Assembly (NCBI RefSeq): GCF_026191675.1
Contig: NZ_JAKRRY010000006.1
Span: 62,001-126,000 of the forward strand
DNA from: Vibrio qingdaonensis
Lineage (GTDB): Bacteria; Pseudomonadota; Gammaproteobacteria; Enterobacterales; Vibrionaceae
Length of the DNA: 64,000 bases
Direction: 5' to 3'
A model generated the notes under the pieces. It saw nothing but the letters and a program-made list of their open reading frames with translations, was not told the origin of the DNA and ran no database searches. This document shows, piece by piece, positions 19,712 to 29,193 of this stretch. Both the position numbers and the translations under genes were made by a program. Every line of letters starts with the position of its first letter. Positions within the stretch are counted from its first letter, which is position 1.

Positions 19712-19740
19712 AAAATGACAGGTTGACATTCTGTTGTTTT
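19712..19740. promoter_or_regulatory. dyad overlapping a -35-like TTGACA upstream of luxI
   Basis: AAAATGACAG (19712-19721) and CTGTTGTTTT (19731-19740) match in inverted orientation at 8 of 10 positions around a 9-nt spacer that contains TTGACA (19723-19728). The site is about 90 bp before the luxI start codon. It is a candidate operator for luxI. Confidence 0.4.
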
Positions 19741-19827
19741 TAATAAAACAAGCTGAGCGTTCTATCAGTTATGCTTATGTTTCACTCGCGATAACCTCTT
19801 ATTGTTAAACAACCAAGAGGACATCCC

Positions 19828-20436
19828 ATGGAACCGATCATTACTATTTGTACTTATAATGAACTGACCGATAAACAAAAGATCGAGATGCATCAGCTAC
19901 GCTACCAAGTGTTTGTAGAGCGATTACAATGGTCTATTAACACACAAGACCAACTAGATATCGATGAGTATGATCGCCCTGACTCCAAATACATTATTAT
20001 TGAGTATGAAAACAAGGTCGCCGCTTGCTGGCGCTTACTTCATACCAACAGCGCTTACATGCTAAACAATACTTTTCCAGAATTATTGCAAGGTGAGGTT
20101 TTCAATGATAAGTCGATTGTAGAACTTACTCGATTTGCCGTAGATAGAGAAATAGCTAAACGCGCAAGTCATATTAACTTTACCGCTATGCTGTTTTATC
20201 TCGTTGTGCAGTATGCCATCGAGCAAGGCTACACTGAGTATGTCACGTTAACTTCGACGGGGATTGAGCGCATCATGAGAAAAATTGGCATTCCGAGTTG
20301 TCGAATTGGCGACGGTAAGGTGCATCTACTCGACACCACACGCAGCGTTGCACTGCGTGTCCCTGTCGATAATGCATTACGTCATTGGTTTGCCAACACT
20401 ACGATACACCAACATAGGTTCGATAGAGCCGGTTAA
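19828..20436 (+). CDS. luxI: LuxI-family acyl-homoserine-lactone synthase
   Basis: This 202-aa cytoplasmic enzyme would make an N-acyl-homoserine lactone from S-adenosylmethionine and an acyl-ACP. The family-invariant residues are present: Arg25, Phe29, Trp35, Asp46, Asp49, Arg69, Phe83, Glu99 and Arg102; the usual Glu44 is Asp44, a conservative change. Thr140 and Thr142 lie where a threonine is linked to 3-oxo acyl preference in some homologues, so a 3-oxo-AHL is possible but not assured. An AGAGGA ribosome site precedes the ATG. The 3' end overlaps the convergent luxR-type gene by 60 bp. The symbol is used at family level. Confidence 0.93.
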   Translation: MEPIITICTYNELTDKQKIEMHQLRYQVFVERLQWSINTQDQLDIDEYDRPDSKYIIIEYENKVAACWRLLHTNSAYMLNNTFPELLQGEVFNDKSIVELTRFAVDREIAKRASHINFTAMLFYLVVQYAIEQGYTEYVTLTSTGIERIMRKIGIPSCRIGDGKVHLLDTTRSVALRVPVDNALRHWFANTTIHQHRFDRAG

Positions 20437-21156
20437 CAGTGCCTTAGACACCGCCTGAGTGCGAGAGAAAGCATTAAGTTTTTCACTCGCATTCTGGATA
20501 TGAAAGTTAACCGTTCTTTCCGAGCAACCAATGATCTGTGAGACCTCCCATGAGCTTTTGCCCTCTGCAACCCACGCTAAGCATATTTGCTCTCGTAAGG
20601 TTAAGTCTGATTCAACAAAACCGGGCTGCTGTTTACACACCTCATACCTGACGTCATTGATGTAGTCTGCAATTAAGCTACCGACGTAAGTCGCTAATAA
20701 TGTTGACTCATTGCTCAATATGGCCGAGCTCTTACGATTTGAAAAACTAAGTAGTCCCAAACAACCAAAATTGGCTCTAAGTGGCACGGTAATACCATCA
20801 CCAAGCCCAAAATCAGACGCTAATTTAACGACATTTTTACTCTCATGCTGTCCATTTTTGACTATGTCATTCCATAAAATGGGGGCGGTGCTATTGCGGC
20901 AATGAAGGACAACTTCATCAAAATACATCACCTCATTATTTTCATAAAAGTCACGCCAATTGATTGGCTGATTCGTTAACACCACGTTTTCAGCGCGCAT
21001 CAACGTCACAGGGACAGAAACCGCAAACAAAAAGTGCTCAAAATCAAGGACATCGGTGACCTCATATAACTTTTTACTGAGTCCGTCTAAGCTGAATTCC
21101 TCGGCTTCCTTGAGATTTCGCTTTAAAATTTGGTTAATTTTATCTACTGAATACAC
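20377..21156 (-). CDS. luxR: LuxR-family AHL-binding transcriptional regulator
   Basis: This 259-aa protein has an N-terminal autoinducer-binding domain and a C-terminal LuxR helix-turn-helix (about 185-245, with L-T-x-R-E, A-E-G-K-S-S and T-V-N-F-H-I). AHL-pocket residues are conserved: Trp67, Tyr71, Asp80, Trp95 and Gly121; the Pro usually following the Asp is Glu81. The start codon is GTG, with AAGAG upstream at a long spacing. It is the natural receptor for the AHL made by the convergent luxI. It is unrelated to the TetR-type LuxR of V. harveyi. The symbol is family level. Confidence 0.92.
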   Translation of the reverse strand: MYSVDKINQILKRNLKEAEEFSLDGLSKKLYEVTDVLDFEHFLFAVSVPVTLMRAENVVLTNQPINWRDFYENNEVMYFDEVVLHCRNSTAPILWNDIVKNGQHESKNVVKLASDFGLGDGITVPLRANFGCLGLLSFSNRKSSAILSNESTLLATYVGSLIADYINDVRYEVCKQQPGFVESDLTLREQICLAWVAEGKSSWEVSQIIGCSERTVNFHIQNASEKLNAFSRTQAVSKALLTGSIEPMLVYRSVGKPMT

Positions 21157-21269
21157 GTGGCTAAAGTGGCTCTTGATTAAAAAGACTAGAACGAGTTAAC
21201 CAACAAAGTGATATGCGGCTAATTGAACTAAGATAACTTGCACACTGTGAAAATACAATCAGATGATGT

Positions 21270-22169
21270 CTAAAGCTCTTGTGAAAAACCTTTTTTCAAA
21301 AATGCTACGCATTCTTTAATGCGTTTAGGTTGGTATCGATCTCGATGATAGATAAGTGATAATGGTACAGCTTTAATTCCCCAATTTTCAAATACCGGAA
21401 CTAGTTGCTTCGAATCTAACTCTGGTTGGCAGTACATGGCTGGCACGCGAATGATTCCGAGCCCCGCTTTTGCACTGTTCACCAATACTCGTCCATTCTT
21501 GCAACTTAAGCGCCCGTAGATGGTAGTTTCTGCTTTTTCATTGCCGCTATCATGAATGAACTGCCACTTTGTTACCGAGCCCGTTAAACAATTATGCTGC
21601 TTAAGGTCTTTAGGGTGCTCTATAGGGTCTGCTTTTGCCAAATAACTCGGGCTTGCCAATGTGAGCATCTCAATATCAACCAAGTGTCGAGCGACATAGT
21701 TCGCATCAGGTAGCTCACCCATACGAATGGCAATATCAAATTCTTCTTCCAGTAAGTCAACGCGGTGGCTAGAAAACTCCAACTCTATTGAAACATCGGG
21801 ATACTGTAGAGAAAACTCAGACAAGTACTTCGCGACTAGCTCTTCACCGATATACCCGCCCACACAATTAATATTGATGCGCCCTTTCACTGTATCAATA
21901 TCATCTATCGCGGCATGAACCGCCTGATCGATGCTATGTAATGCACTGTCACAGCTTGCCAGTAAGGCTTTTCCTGCTTGAGTCAGCTTCATTGTGCGTG
22001 TGGTACGTATCAACAAGCTTACCCCCATCTCTTTCTCAAGAGATTGGATTTGCCTTGATACGTGAGATCTCGATACTTTTAGCGCTTCAGCCGCTTTAGT
22101 GAAATTACCCAAGTTTGCGACTAACACAAAAGCGCGGACATCAAGTAAGTTAACAGAAGGGTGCAACAT
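21270..22169 (-). CDS. LysR-family transcriptional regulator
   Basis: This is a 299-aa LysR regulator with an N-terminal winged HTH (residues about 5-63) and a substrate-binding domain in the CrgA-like group (the N-x-x-G-x-x-G-E and F-D-I-A-I-R-M-G-E segments). The start at 22169 is chosen because AGGA lies 9 nt upstream; a longer ORF begins 23 codons earlier without such a site. It is divergent from the dcuC-like transporter with a 336-bp spacer, the usual arrangement of a LysR regulator and its target. Confidence 0.88.
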   Translation of the reverse strand: MLHPSVNLLDVRAFVLVANLGNFTKAAEALKVSRSHVSRQIQSLEKEMGVSLLIRTTRTMKLTQAGKALLASCDSALHSIDQAVHAAIDDIDTVKGRININCVGGYIGEELVAKYLSEFSLQYPDVSIELEFSSHRVDLLEEEFDIAIRMGELPDANYVARHLVDIEMLTLASPSYLAKADPIEHPKDLKQHNCLTGSVTKWQFIHDSGNEKAETTIYGRLSCKNGRVLVNSAKAGLGIIRVPAMYCQPELDSKQLVPVFENWGIKAVPLSLIYHRDRYQPKRIKECVAFLKKGFSQEL

Positions 22170-22505
22170 ATCGACGATTCCTATAAAAATATGGTTTGAT
22201 TCTGTCGTTATTCGACAGATTTGCAACCGAAACATCACCAGTTATGGATTCACCAACGACATTGGTTAAAAACCAACCTAACGTGACCGCGGCAATAGTT
22301 TTGCATGATGACATTAATACGAAATTAACACCTACTCAACACTATTAGTACAGCCCAAAAACCTGCAGTTTTCATCCAAATTAATTTATTGTTTTAGATC
22401 ATCGCTTCGTTAGGTATTTGTCGTGCCACAAATCAATTTCCTGTACATTTTCTGACACATTTAGAAATAAATTGTTGCGTATTTTAACTGAATAAAAGGA
22501 CAATT
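22170..22505. other. divergent promoter region of the lysR and dcuC-like genes
   Basis: No ORF. It probably contains the shared operator for the LysR regulator and promoters for both genes. I could not identify a specific T-N11-A LysR box or a CRP/FNR site with confidence. Confidence 0.5.
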
Positions 22506-23873
22506 ATGTTAGAACTACTTATTGGCTTAATAGTGACAGTAGCCGTAGGCTATTTCATTGTTAAGGGCTACAAACCCGCAGGCGTTTTATTGACAGCTGG
22601 TATTGCACTGCTCTTACTTACTGGCATGTTAGGGCACACTATCTTACCTTCCAAAATCGCTTCAACGGGCAATATGGTCACAGATTCTCTAGAATACGTG
22701 AAATATATGCTCCAGTATCGTGGGGGAGGTCTTGGTATGCAAATCATGTTGCTGTGTGGTTTTGCGTCTTACATGACTCATATCGGCGCCAATAACGTGG
22801 TGGTTAAACAATTTTCTAAACCATTGTCATTCATCAAATCTCCCTATGTTTTATTGGTCGCAGCGTATATTGTTGCCTGCTTGATGTCCCTCGCGGTCAG
22901 CTCTGCGACAGGCCTTGGCGTATTACTTATGGCCACGTTATTCCCAATGATGACAGCAATGGGAATCTCTCGTCCCGCAGCAGTCGCAGTGTGTGCCTCT
23001 CCGGCGGCCATTATTCTTTCCCCGACATCTGGTGATGTTGTTATTGCTGCCGAAAAGTCTGGGCTGGCGCTTGACGTATTTGCCGTACAAACCGTGCTTC
23101 CGGTGTCTATTTGCGCCATCATTGTCATGGCTGCCGCGGCATTCTTTTGGAATAAATACTTAGACCAAAAAGAAAACACACCCATGGAGCGTGTTGACGT
23201 TTCTGAGATGAAAGTAGACGCACCAGCGTTTTATTGCTTACTTCCATTCTTGCCAATTATTGGGGTTTTTCTTTTTAATGGTCGCACTATTCCGGGCTTA
23301 TCACTCGATATTTATACTATTGTGGTCGGCTCAATCTTCATTGGTGCCGTGATCAACTTCATCACGCAAAGGTTCAATGGTAAAAAGACGCTAGAAGACT
23401 TAGAGTCATGCTATCAAGGGATGGCCGATGCATTTAAAGGCGTGGTGATGCTGTTGGTGGCTGCTGGTGTTTTTGCGCAAGGCTTAATGTCTATCGGCGC
23501 AATTGATAACCTGCTGCATCTTGCGGACTCAGCCGGCGCTGGCGGTGTGGCACTGATGCTTATCCTCACAGGCCTCACTGTGGCGGCGGCTATCGCAACA
23601 GGCTCTGGTAATGCGCCATTTTACGCCTTCGTTGAGCTCGCTCCCTCTCTGGCAGCGAAAATGGGGCTTAACCCGGCTTTCTTAATCATTCCTATGTTAC
23701 AAGCCTCTAACCTTGGTCGCACTATTTCGCCAGTTTCTGGCGTTATTGTGGCAACATCTGGAATGGGTAATATCTCACCATTTGAGGTCGTTAAACGTAC
23801 TTCTGTACCTGTCATTGCGGGATTAATCACCGTGATTATCGGTACAATGATTCTGGTGCCTATGTCGGCATAA
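22506..23873 (+). CDS. dcuC: DcuC-family C4-dicarboxylate transporter
   Basis: This 455-aa protein has about 12 hydrophobic helices and the DcuC signature stretches, including the A-S-P-A-A-I-I-L-S-P-T-S-G-D-V segment near residue 165 and the S-N-L-G-R-T-I-S-P-V-S-G segment near 400. DcuC proteins exchange or export succinate, fumarate and malate, chiefly during anaerobic growth. An AAAAGGA site precedes the ATG. The divergent LysR gene is the likely regulator. Related family members carry other dicarboxylates, so the exact substrate is unproven. Confidence 0.88.
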   Translation: MLELLIGLIVTVAVGYFIVKGYKPAGVLLTAGIALLLLTGMLGHTILPSKIASTGNMVTDSLEYVKYMLQYRGGGLGMQIMLLCGFASYMTHIGANNVVVKQFSKPLSFIKSPYVLLVAAYIVACLMSLAVSSATGLGVLLMATLFPMMTAMGISRPAAVAVCASPAAIILSPTSGDVVIAAEKSGLALDVFAVQTVLPVSICAIIVMAAAAFFWNKYLDQKENTPMERVDVSEMKVDAPAFYCLLPFLPIIGVFLFNGRTIPGLSLDIYTIVVGSIFIGAVINFITQRFNGKKTLEDLESCYQGMADAFKGVVMLLVAAGVFAQGLMSIGAIDNLLHLADSAGAGGVALMLILTGLTVAAAIATGSGNAPFYAFVELAPSLAAKMGLNPAFLIIPMLQASNLGRTISPVSGVIVATSGMGNISPFEVVKRTSVPVIAGLITVIIGTMILVPMSA

Positions 23874-23900
23874 CGATACCGAGCACAACGTAACCAATGA

Positions 23901-23928
23901 AAAAAGGGAAGCGATCGCTTCCCTTTTT
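23901..23928. terminator. bidirectional terminator between dcuC and the D15-like gene
   Basis: A perfect 28-bp palindrome, AAAAAGGGAAGCGA then its complement, gives a GGGAAGCG stem with A-run and T-run on opposite sides, so it works for both convergent genes. Confidence 0.92.
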
Positions 23929-23962
23929 AAGTAGTGACTTCACTTGTAACATGAGTCAACGT

Positions 23963-25075
23963 CTAAAATGCCTCACCAACCGAAAGATAAAGCGTGTTTT
24001 CTTCGGGCCCTTTTGCATAATCTACTCGAATATTCATTTTCTTTTGCTCGACGGGTTGCCACCTGAAACCTAACCCCTTAGTCACAATAGTACTTTGGCG
24101 CAAAATATCTTGCTGTGATTCCGCCGTTTTGCCTAACCCAACAAAAGCCACTAGGCCAAATCTAGGCTTAAACATCCAGCGACCTTCAAACTGACCTTGT
24201 AAAATGTTGTCATTTCGATAGCGCCCATGGTTAAAGCCTCTCATTTTTAACGTTGGCTTTTCATAGAATGGCACGTCGCCTCCACTCAACTCCATGGTCA
24301 CTTTCGATGCTATAACCACATTTTCTAACACACTGGTGTAATTACTGCCTGCCAATTTACTCATCGCATAATCACCATCTCCTCCCCACTGTTTCCCATA
24401 GTCCATATAGCTAAACTGAGAAAACCAACCCGTGGTCGGATAATAGTTGTCATCCCTAGTGTCAAAATGCAAAACCGCTCCCAACCCACCAGACTTTACT
24501 TCTTCAGGTTTCGGCCAAAAACCATTGAACTTGTCAAAACTAATTTCAGTCTGCATATAATTATACTGTGGCCCAAAGTACCAATTCGACTGTCCAAGTT
24601 TGAATAATGCGCGCAACATAACAGCGCTCATCACCATCCCATACTCTAGCGGGTCATCAGTAAAAATCGGGTCGTTTCCGTCACCATAGTACTTTAAGTT
24701 TAAGTTACCGTGGAACAGCCCGCCCGTATACCGAATGGAATCATCTTTCAACGCACCATCATGAAACGCACCCACAAGCCAACTTTCTGTCGAGGTGTAC
24801 ATTCCCATAACGCCTGATGTGTCATTGTGCGCTTTTGCATCGGGCTCCTTCGAATGCATATATAGACCAAGCAACTGCACTCCAGTGCCTAAAGTCGGGT
24901 TCGACATCGGGATAGGAAGAGCAATAAACCCTTCCTTTTCACCACTCGCTTTTCGAGAACTCTCAACCTTATCTTTTTTATCATCCACATGATCTTTATA
25001 TTCAGCTGCCCAAGCAGACGATGACAAGCCCAGCAGCAATACTGACATTGAGGTACTGCGTAATTTATTGCCCAT
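23963..25075 (-). CDS. D15/BamA-superfamily outer-membrane barrel protein
   Basis: This 370-aa protein has a signal peptide (residues 1-23, cleavage after AWA), a short charged linker of about 25 residues and then a barrel of the bacterial surface antigen (D15) type. The typical F-D-T-R-D-D-x-Y-P-T-x-G-W segment is seen near residue 200 and the sequence ends in an aromatic residue. No POTRA domains precede the barrel, so it is not BamA or TamA. Such stand-alone barrels have no agreed function. The ATG has a weak GGAT site upstream. Confidence 0.8.
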   Translation of the reverse strand: MGNKLRSTSMSVLLLGLSSSAWAAEYKDHVDDKKDKVESSRKASGEKEGFIALPIPMSNPTLGTGVQLLGLYMHSKEPDAKAHNDTSGVMGMYTSTESWLVGAFHDGALKDDSIRYTGGLFHGNLNLKYYGDGNDPIFTDDPLEYGMVMSAVMLRALFKLGQSNWYFGPQYNYMQTEISFDKFNGFWPKPEEVKSGGLGAVLHFDTRDDNYYPTTGWFSQFSYMDYGKQWGGDGDYAMSKLAGSNYTSVLENVVIASKVTMELSGGDVPFYEKPTLKMRGFNHGRYRNDNILQGQFEGRWMFKPRFGLVAFVGLGKTAESQQDILRQSTIVTKGLGFRWQPVEQKKMNIRVDYAKGPEENTLYLSVGEAF

Positions 25076-25306
25076 TGGCTACATCCATGTATTGAATCCT
25101 GTCGTTGTTATACATAATAACTCATTAAAAAAGTAGTCCTTTCCACCCTACTTACTTCTGCATGTATTGAGGCTATCTCCACTCTTTTCAACAAACGGCT
25201 TTGACGTAAGTTTCTACTATTACAAAAACCATTGAACCACAGAGTCAAATATTCGTACTAAGCTTCAATAAACTGGCGCAACATTACTATGACAAGGAAG
25301 AATACA

Positions 25307-26050
25307 ATGAAAAATAAGCGCATTGGATTGGCACTTGCAACCACATTCATGTCATCGCTATCCCTAGCGGGAGAGCACATCATTTACGAACTGGATGGGC
25401 AAGCCTACGAAGGTTATTGGTCTAAAACCGACAATACTGCACCTCTCGTCCTGTTAGTACATGATTGGGATGGGCTTACTGAATACGAAGAAGAACGTGC
25501 AGAGATGCTCAACACCATGGGCTACAACGTCTTTGCTGTTGATCTTTTCGGGCAAGATGTTAGACCGACAAAAGTCGAAGACAAAAAACAGCACACGGGT
25601 GAGCTTTATAAAGACCGAGCAAAGCTTCAGGCTCTGATGAATGCCGGACTTGCTGAAGCGGGAAAGCTGGGCGGGAACCTTGATAATACCGTCGTCATGG
25701 GGTACTGCTTTGGAGGTGCTGCGGTCTTAGAATCTGCCAGAGCAGGGATGACAGCAAAAGGCTTTGTCACGTTCCATGGTGGCCTGCAAACACCGAAAGG
25801 ACAAAACTACGCGCAAACTAAAGCGCCAATCATGGTTCTTCATGGTACGGCAGATGCCGCAATCCCTATGTCCCAATTTGCGGATTTAGCGGTCGAATTA
25901 GAACAGAACAACATCTCACACGAAATGATCACATACAGTGGCGCTCCTCATGCTTTCACCGTCTTTGGTTCAAAAAATTATCGAGAAGACGCAGATAAAA
26001 AATCTTGGATGGCGTTTTCAGAGTTTCTAGTCGCGAAAACGGGTAAATAA
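25307..26050 (+). CDS. exported dienelactone hydrolase-family protein
   Basis: This 247-aa alpha/beta hydrolase has an apparent signal peptide (N-terminal 20 residues, ending S-L-A). The nucleophile is a cysteine in G-Y-C-F-G-G near residue 135, with Asp (H-G-T-A-D-A) and His (A-P-H-A-F) completing the triad, as in dienelactone hydrolases. The start at 25307 follows AAGGAAG; a longer ORF starting at 25289 lacks it. Natural substrate unknown; the periplasmic location argues against aromatic-ring catabolism. Confidence 0.85.
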   Translation: MKNKRIGLALATTFMSSLSLAGEHIIYELDGQAYEGYWSKTDNTAPLVLLVHDWDGLTEYEEERAEMLNTMGYNVFAVDLFGQDVRPTKVEDKKQHTGELYKDRAKLQALMNAGLAEAGKLGGNLDNTVVMGYCFGGAAVLESARAGMTAKGFVTFHGGLQTPKGQNYAQTKAPIMVLHGTADAAIPMSQFADLAVELEQNNISHEMITYSGAPHAFTVFGSKNYREDADKKSWMAFSEFLVAKTGK

Positions 26051-26057
26051 CAAAGAA

Positions 26058-26089
26058 AAAAGGTCAGGCTCTTAGGAGTCTGACCTTTT
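26058..26089. terminator. terminator between the hydrolase and RND genes
   Basis: AAAAGGTCAGGCTC (26058-26071) pairs with GAGTCTGACCTTTT (26076-26089), one G-U pair, with a 4-nt loop. A- and T-runs on each side make it usable by both convergent genes. Confidence 0.9.
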
Positions 26090-26120
26090 ATTTAAGGGGC
26101 TATTTTAAGACCGGTTTTAC

Positions 26121-29100
26121 TTAGGCTGGATTTTTTGCCTTAAATAAAATGGCATACATTACCGGGATAAATACCAGTGTTAGAACGGTTGCAAAACCCA
26201 AACCGAACATCACAGTGATTGACATATTGACAAAGAATACGTCTCCAAGTAACGGAATCATACCTAGAATAGTCGTACACGCTGCTAGCATTACCGGTCT
26301 CATCCGAGAGATCGAAGAGTCAATAATCGCATCATATACTGGCTTTTCCTCCGCCTGCATATCAATTTCTTCCAGCAAAACTATCGCATTCTTGATCAAC
26401 AAGCCTATCAAGCTAAGTGCGCCCAATAACGCCATAAAATCAAACGCGCCATCAAGTAGCAGTAGGCCTGCGGTAATACCAATAATCGCCAACGGTACCG
26501 TGATCCAAATGATCAATGGCTGTTTAACTTTACCAAACAGTAATACCACGACAATAATCATCATGATAAAAGACACTGGTATCGCACTAAACAACGCGCC
26601 TTGCGCTTCAGCTGAATCTTCGTACTCACCACCCCAGTCCATCGTATAACCTGGTGGTAATTCTATCGCTTCAATCTGAGGCTTCAGGCGATCAAATAAC
26701 GGTGCAGCAAGTTCACCCGTTGGGTTAGCTGACGCTATAATCGTCGTTAGTCGATCACGACCACGAATCATCGCATCTTCCCAAACGGTCTCAAATGCCA
26801 CAACCACCTGCGCAATAGGCACCGTTTTTTCTAGTACTGGACTATAAACCTGCGCATCCATCAATTGAGCCACGTTTTGGCGCTCACTGGCATCCGTACG
26901 GAAGTAAATCGGCAGTAATCTTACACCATCACGATAAATACCAACTTGAGAGCCTTCACTCGCGGCACGTAAAGAGGCGGTCAGTTCAGTGCGCGTAATA
27001 CCCAGTTGACGAGCCACCTGTTCATTAAAGATAGGCTTAATTAGCTTAACTGGCTGTCTCCAGTCATTACGCACTTCTTTCGCTTCAGGATCGGCAAGCA
27101 TAATCGCTTCAGCTTGCGAGGATAGGTCACGTAGCACAGCCGGATCTGGTCCCGCAAATCGAGCTTCAATTTTAGAGTCTCGTCCCGGACCTATCCGCAA
27201 ACTCTTAATTTTTGGTTCGATGCTATCGATATTGTCCGTCATAAACTTATCAATGTCCGCTTGCAACGCAGCGATCATTTCACGGTTTTCAGTACGAACG
27301 ATAACTTGACCATACGCTTTTGTTGTATCTTGCGGCGTATAAACTAATGAGAAACGCGATGCCCCGCCACCAATAAAGGTCGCCGTCCATTCAACACCTT
27401 CTTGTTCACGGATAAACTCCGCGACTTTTAAGGTGTCATCACGCGTTTGACGTATATCGCTGCCTTCCACTTCCCAAACATCGACAAAGAACATCGGTGT
27501 ATTCGCATTCGGGAAAAAGGCGCTTTTTACAAACCCAAAGCCCCAGACCGACGCAACAAACATCGCGAGGATAATACTAATGGTCAGCGCACGCTGTTTA
27601 AGAGCAAACTGCAGTACACTTTTATAAATAACGAAACCAGCACCCGCGTATGGGTCTTTTTCTTCTTCACCCTCTTTACGATCTTCCTTCTTAAGAAGCA
27701 ACGCACACAGTAGTGGTGTTGTTGATACTGCCGTCACCCAACTCAGTGATAGGGAAATCAAAATAACGTAGAACAGTGAGCGAGTAAATTCGCCGGTATT
27801 ACTTTGAGACATACCGATAGCAGCAAACGCTAGAATACCTACAGCGGTACCACCTAATAGCGCCCAACCATTGGCTCCAACGACTTCTCCCGCCGCTTTC
27901 ATCGCAGGTACACCACGTTTAATACGGATCATCATCCCTTCGGCAACCACGATGGCGTTATCCACCAGCATCCCGAGGGCTATGATCAAGGCCCCGAGAG
28001 AGATCCTCTGAAGCTCGATTCCATAGAGGTGCATAATAGCCAGCGTACCCGCCACTGTGATCACAAGAACGGCACCAATGATCAGGCCAACTCTCAGTCC
28101 CATAAAGGCCAGTAACACCACGACCACGATGATAAGGGCTTCAACCGTGTTGGTCACAAAGCCCGCCACAGAAGCATCCACTTCTTGCGGCTGGTTATAG
28201 ATAATATCAAGGTTCATACCTAGAGGAATTTGGTTCTCTAAGCTCTTAATTTTATCATTAATTAAGCCACCAACTTCAACCACGTTTTTACCGCTTAGCA
28301 TTGAGATGCCGACGGTAAGTGAAGGCTTACCATTAAAGTAAATGAGCTTCGACGGCTCTTCTTTATATTCTCGAGTTACTTCAGCGATGTCGCCCAAGCG
28401 AATAAGCTTCTTGTCGTCACTTGCAATCAGCAGATCTTCAATCTCACTCACGTGTTTGAAGCTACCCGTTGGTTCAATTCGAATAAACTCGGGACCAACT
28501 CGAAAACGCCCTGAGTCTGACACTAAGTTTTGAGAGCTCAACAGATTTTCAATGGTCGCCATGTCAATGCCAAGCTTCGCCATTTTGGTGCGAGACATTT
28601 GGACATAGACCACTTCTTGCTGATCGCCATCAATCGATACTTTACGTACCCCTGGAACGAGTACTAATTGCTTCTTAAGATTGTCCGCAACATCTTTTAG
28701 CTCACGAAAACTGTAGCCTTCACCGTTCAGCGCTAAAAACCCGCCATATACATCGGCAAAATCATCAATGATCTGTGGCTCACCGGCTCCGGGAGGAAGC
28801 TTGTGCTTGTTGTCGGCGATCTTTCGTCTAAGTTCATCATAAATACCCGGCATTTCTGCAGACGTGTACTCATCTTTGAACTCAATCGTTATATCAGACA
28901 GTCCTTCTCGGGTAACGGAACGTTTGATACGCTTCACCTGCCCTAACAAACGCACCGCATCTTCAATATGATACGTGACCTCGTCATAGACTTCTTGTGG
29001 CGATGCGCCCGGATAAGTCGTGATAATCTTGGCTTCTTTAATGGTAAACGCTGGATCTTCCAGCTTCCCCATTTCAAAATATGCCAGAACACCACCAACC

Positions 29101-29165
29101 GTCATTAGCAGCACTAATAGCCAGCTATTGACTTTATTCTTTACTGAATACTCACCTAAATTCAT
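26121..29165 (-). CDS. RND-family efflux permease
   Basis: This 1014-aa inner-membrane pump has the AcrB-like layout: a first helix, a large periplasmic loop, a helix block at about 335-490, a second loop and final helices. The TM4 proton-relay motif reads G-M-L-V-D-N with Asp402 followed by Asn403, where AcrB has Asp-Asp; this variant is normal in one branch of the family. The adaptor lies 28 bp upstream in the same operon. No outer-membrane channel gene is present, so TolC elsewhere is the likely partner. Substrates cannot be read from sequence. Confidence 0.93.
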   Translation of the reverse strand: MNLGEYSVKNKVNSWLLVLLMTVGGVLAYFEMGKLEDPAFTIKEAKIITTYPGASPQEVYDEVTYHIEDAVRLLGQVKRIKRSVTREGLSDITIEFKDEYTSAEMPGIYDELRRKIADNKHKLPPGAGEPQIIDDFADVYGGFLALNGEGYSFRELKDVADNLKKQLVLVPGVRKVSIDGDQQEVVYVQMSRTKMAKLGIDMATIENLLSSQNLVSDSGRFRVGPEFIRIEPTGSFKHVSEIEDLLIASDDKKLIRLGDIAEVTREYKEEPSKLIYFNGKPSLTVGISMLSGKNVVEVGGLINDKIKSLENQIPLGMNLDIIYNQPQEVDASVAGFVTNTVEALIIVVVVLLAFMGLRVGLIIGAVLVITVAGTLAIMHLYGIELQRISLGALIIALGMLVDNAIVVAEGMMIRIKRGVPAMKAAGEVVGANGWALLGGTAVGILAFAAIGMSQSNTGEFTRSLFYVILISLSLSWVTAVSTTPLLCALLLKKEDRKEGEEEKDPYAGAGFVIYKSVLQFALKQRALTISIILAMFVASVWGFGFVKSAFFPNANTPMFFVDVWEVEGSDIRQTRDDTLKVAEFIREQEGVEWTATFIGGGASRFSLVYTPQDTTKAYGQVIVRTENREMIAALQADIDKFMTDNIDSIEPKIKSLRIGPGRDSKIEARFAGPDPAVLRDLSSQAEAIMLADPEAKEVRNDWRQPVKLIKPIFNEQVARQLGITRTELTASLRAASEGSQVGIYRDGVRLLPIYFRTDASERQNVAQLMDAQVYSPVLEKTVPIAQVVVAFETVWEDAMIRGRDRLTTIIASANPTGELAAPLFDRLKPQIEAIELPPGYTMDWGGEYEDSAEAQGALFSAIPVSFIMMIIVVVLLFGKVKQPLIIWITVPLAIIGITAGLLLLDGAFDFMALLGALSLIGLLIKNAIVLLEEIDMQAEEKPVYDAIIDSSISRMRPVMLAACTTILGMIPLLGDVFFVNMSITVMFGLGFATVLTLVFIPVMYAILFKAKNPA

Positions 29166-29193
29166 AAAACATCTCTTCTCGCTGAGTCGACAG

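Larger units (their letters stand above)
19432..19827. other. regulatory spacer between the diguanylate cyclase and luxI
   Basis: This spacer contains a plus-strand intrinsic terminator with no annotated gene ahead of it (19592-19621), a 14-bp inverted repeat whose arms (19575-19588 and 19657-19670) flank it, and a second dyad (19712-19740) overlapping a TTGACA hexamer at 19723-19728. No ORF was found. Separate entries describe these signals. Confidence 0.6.

Noticed and set aside
26149..26649. 166-aa ORF antisense to the RND permease
   Set aside because: It is a codon-structure shadow of a well-conserved gene, with no ribosome site or recognisable domain.
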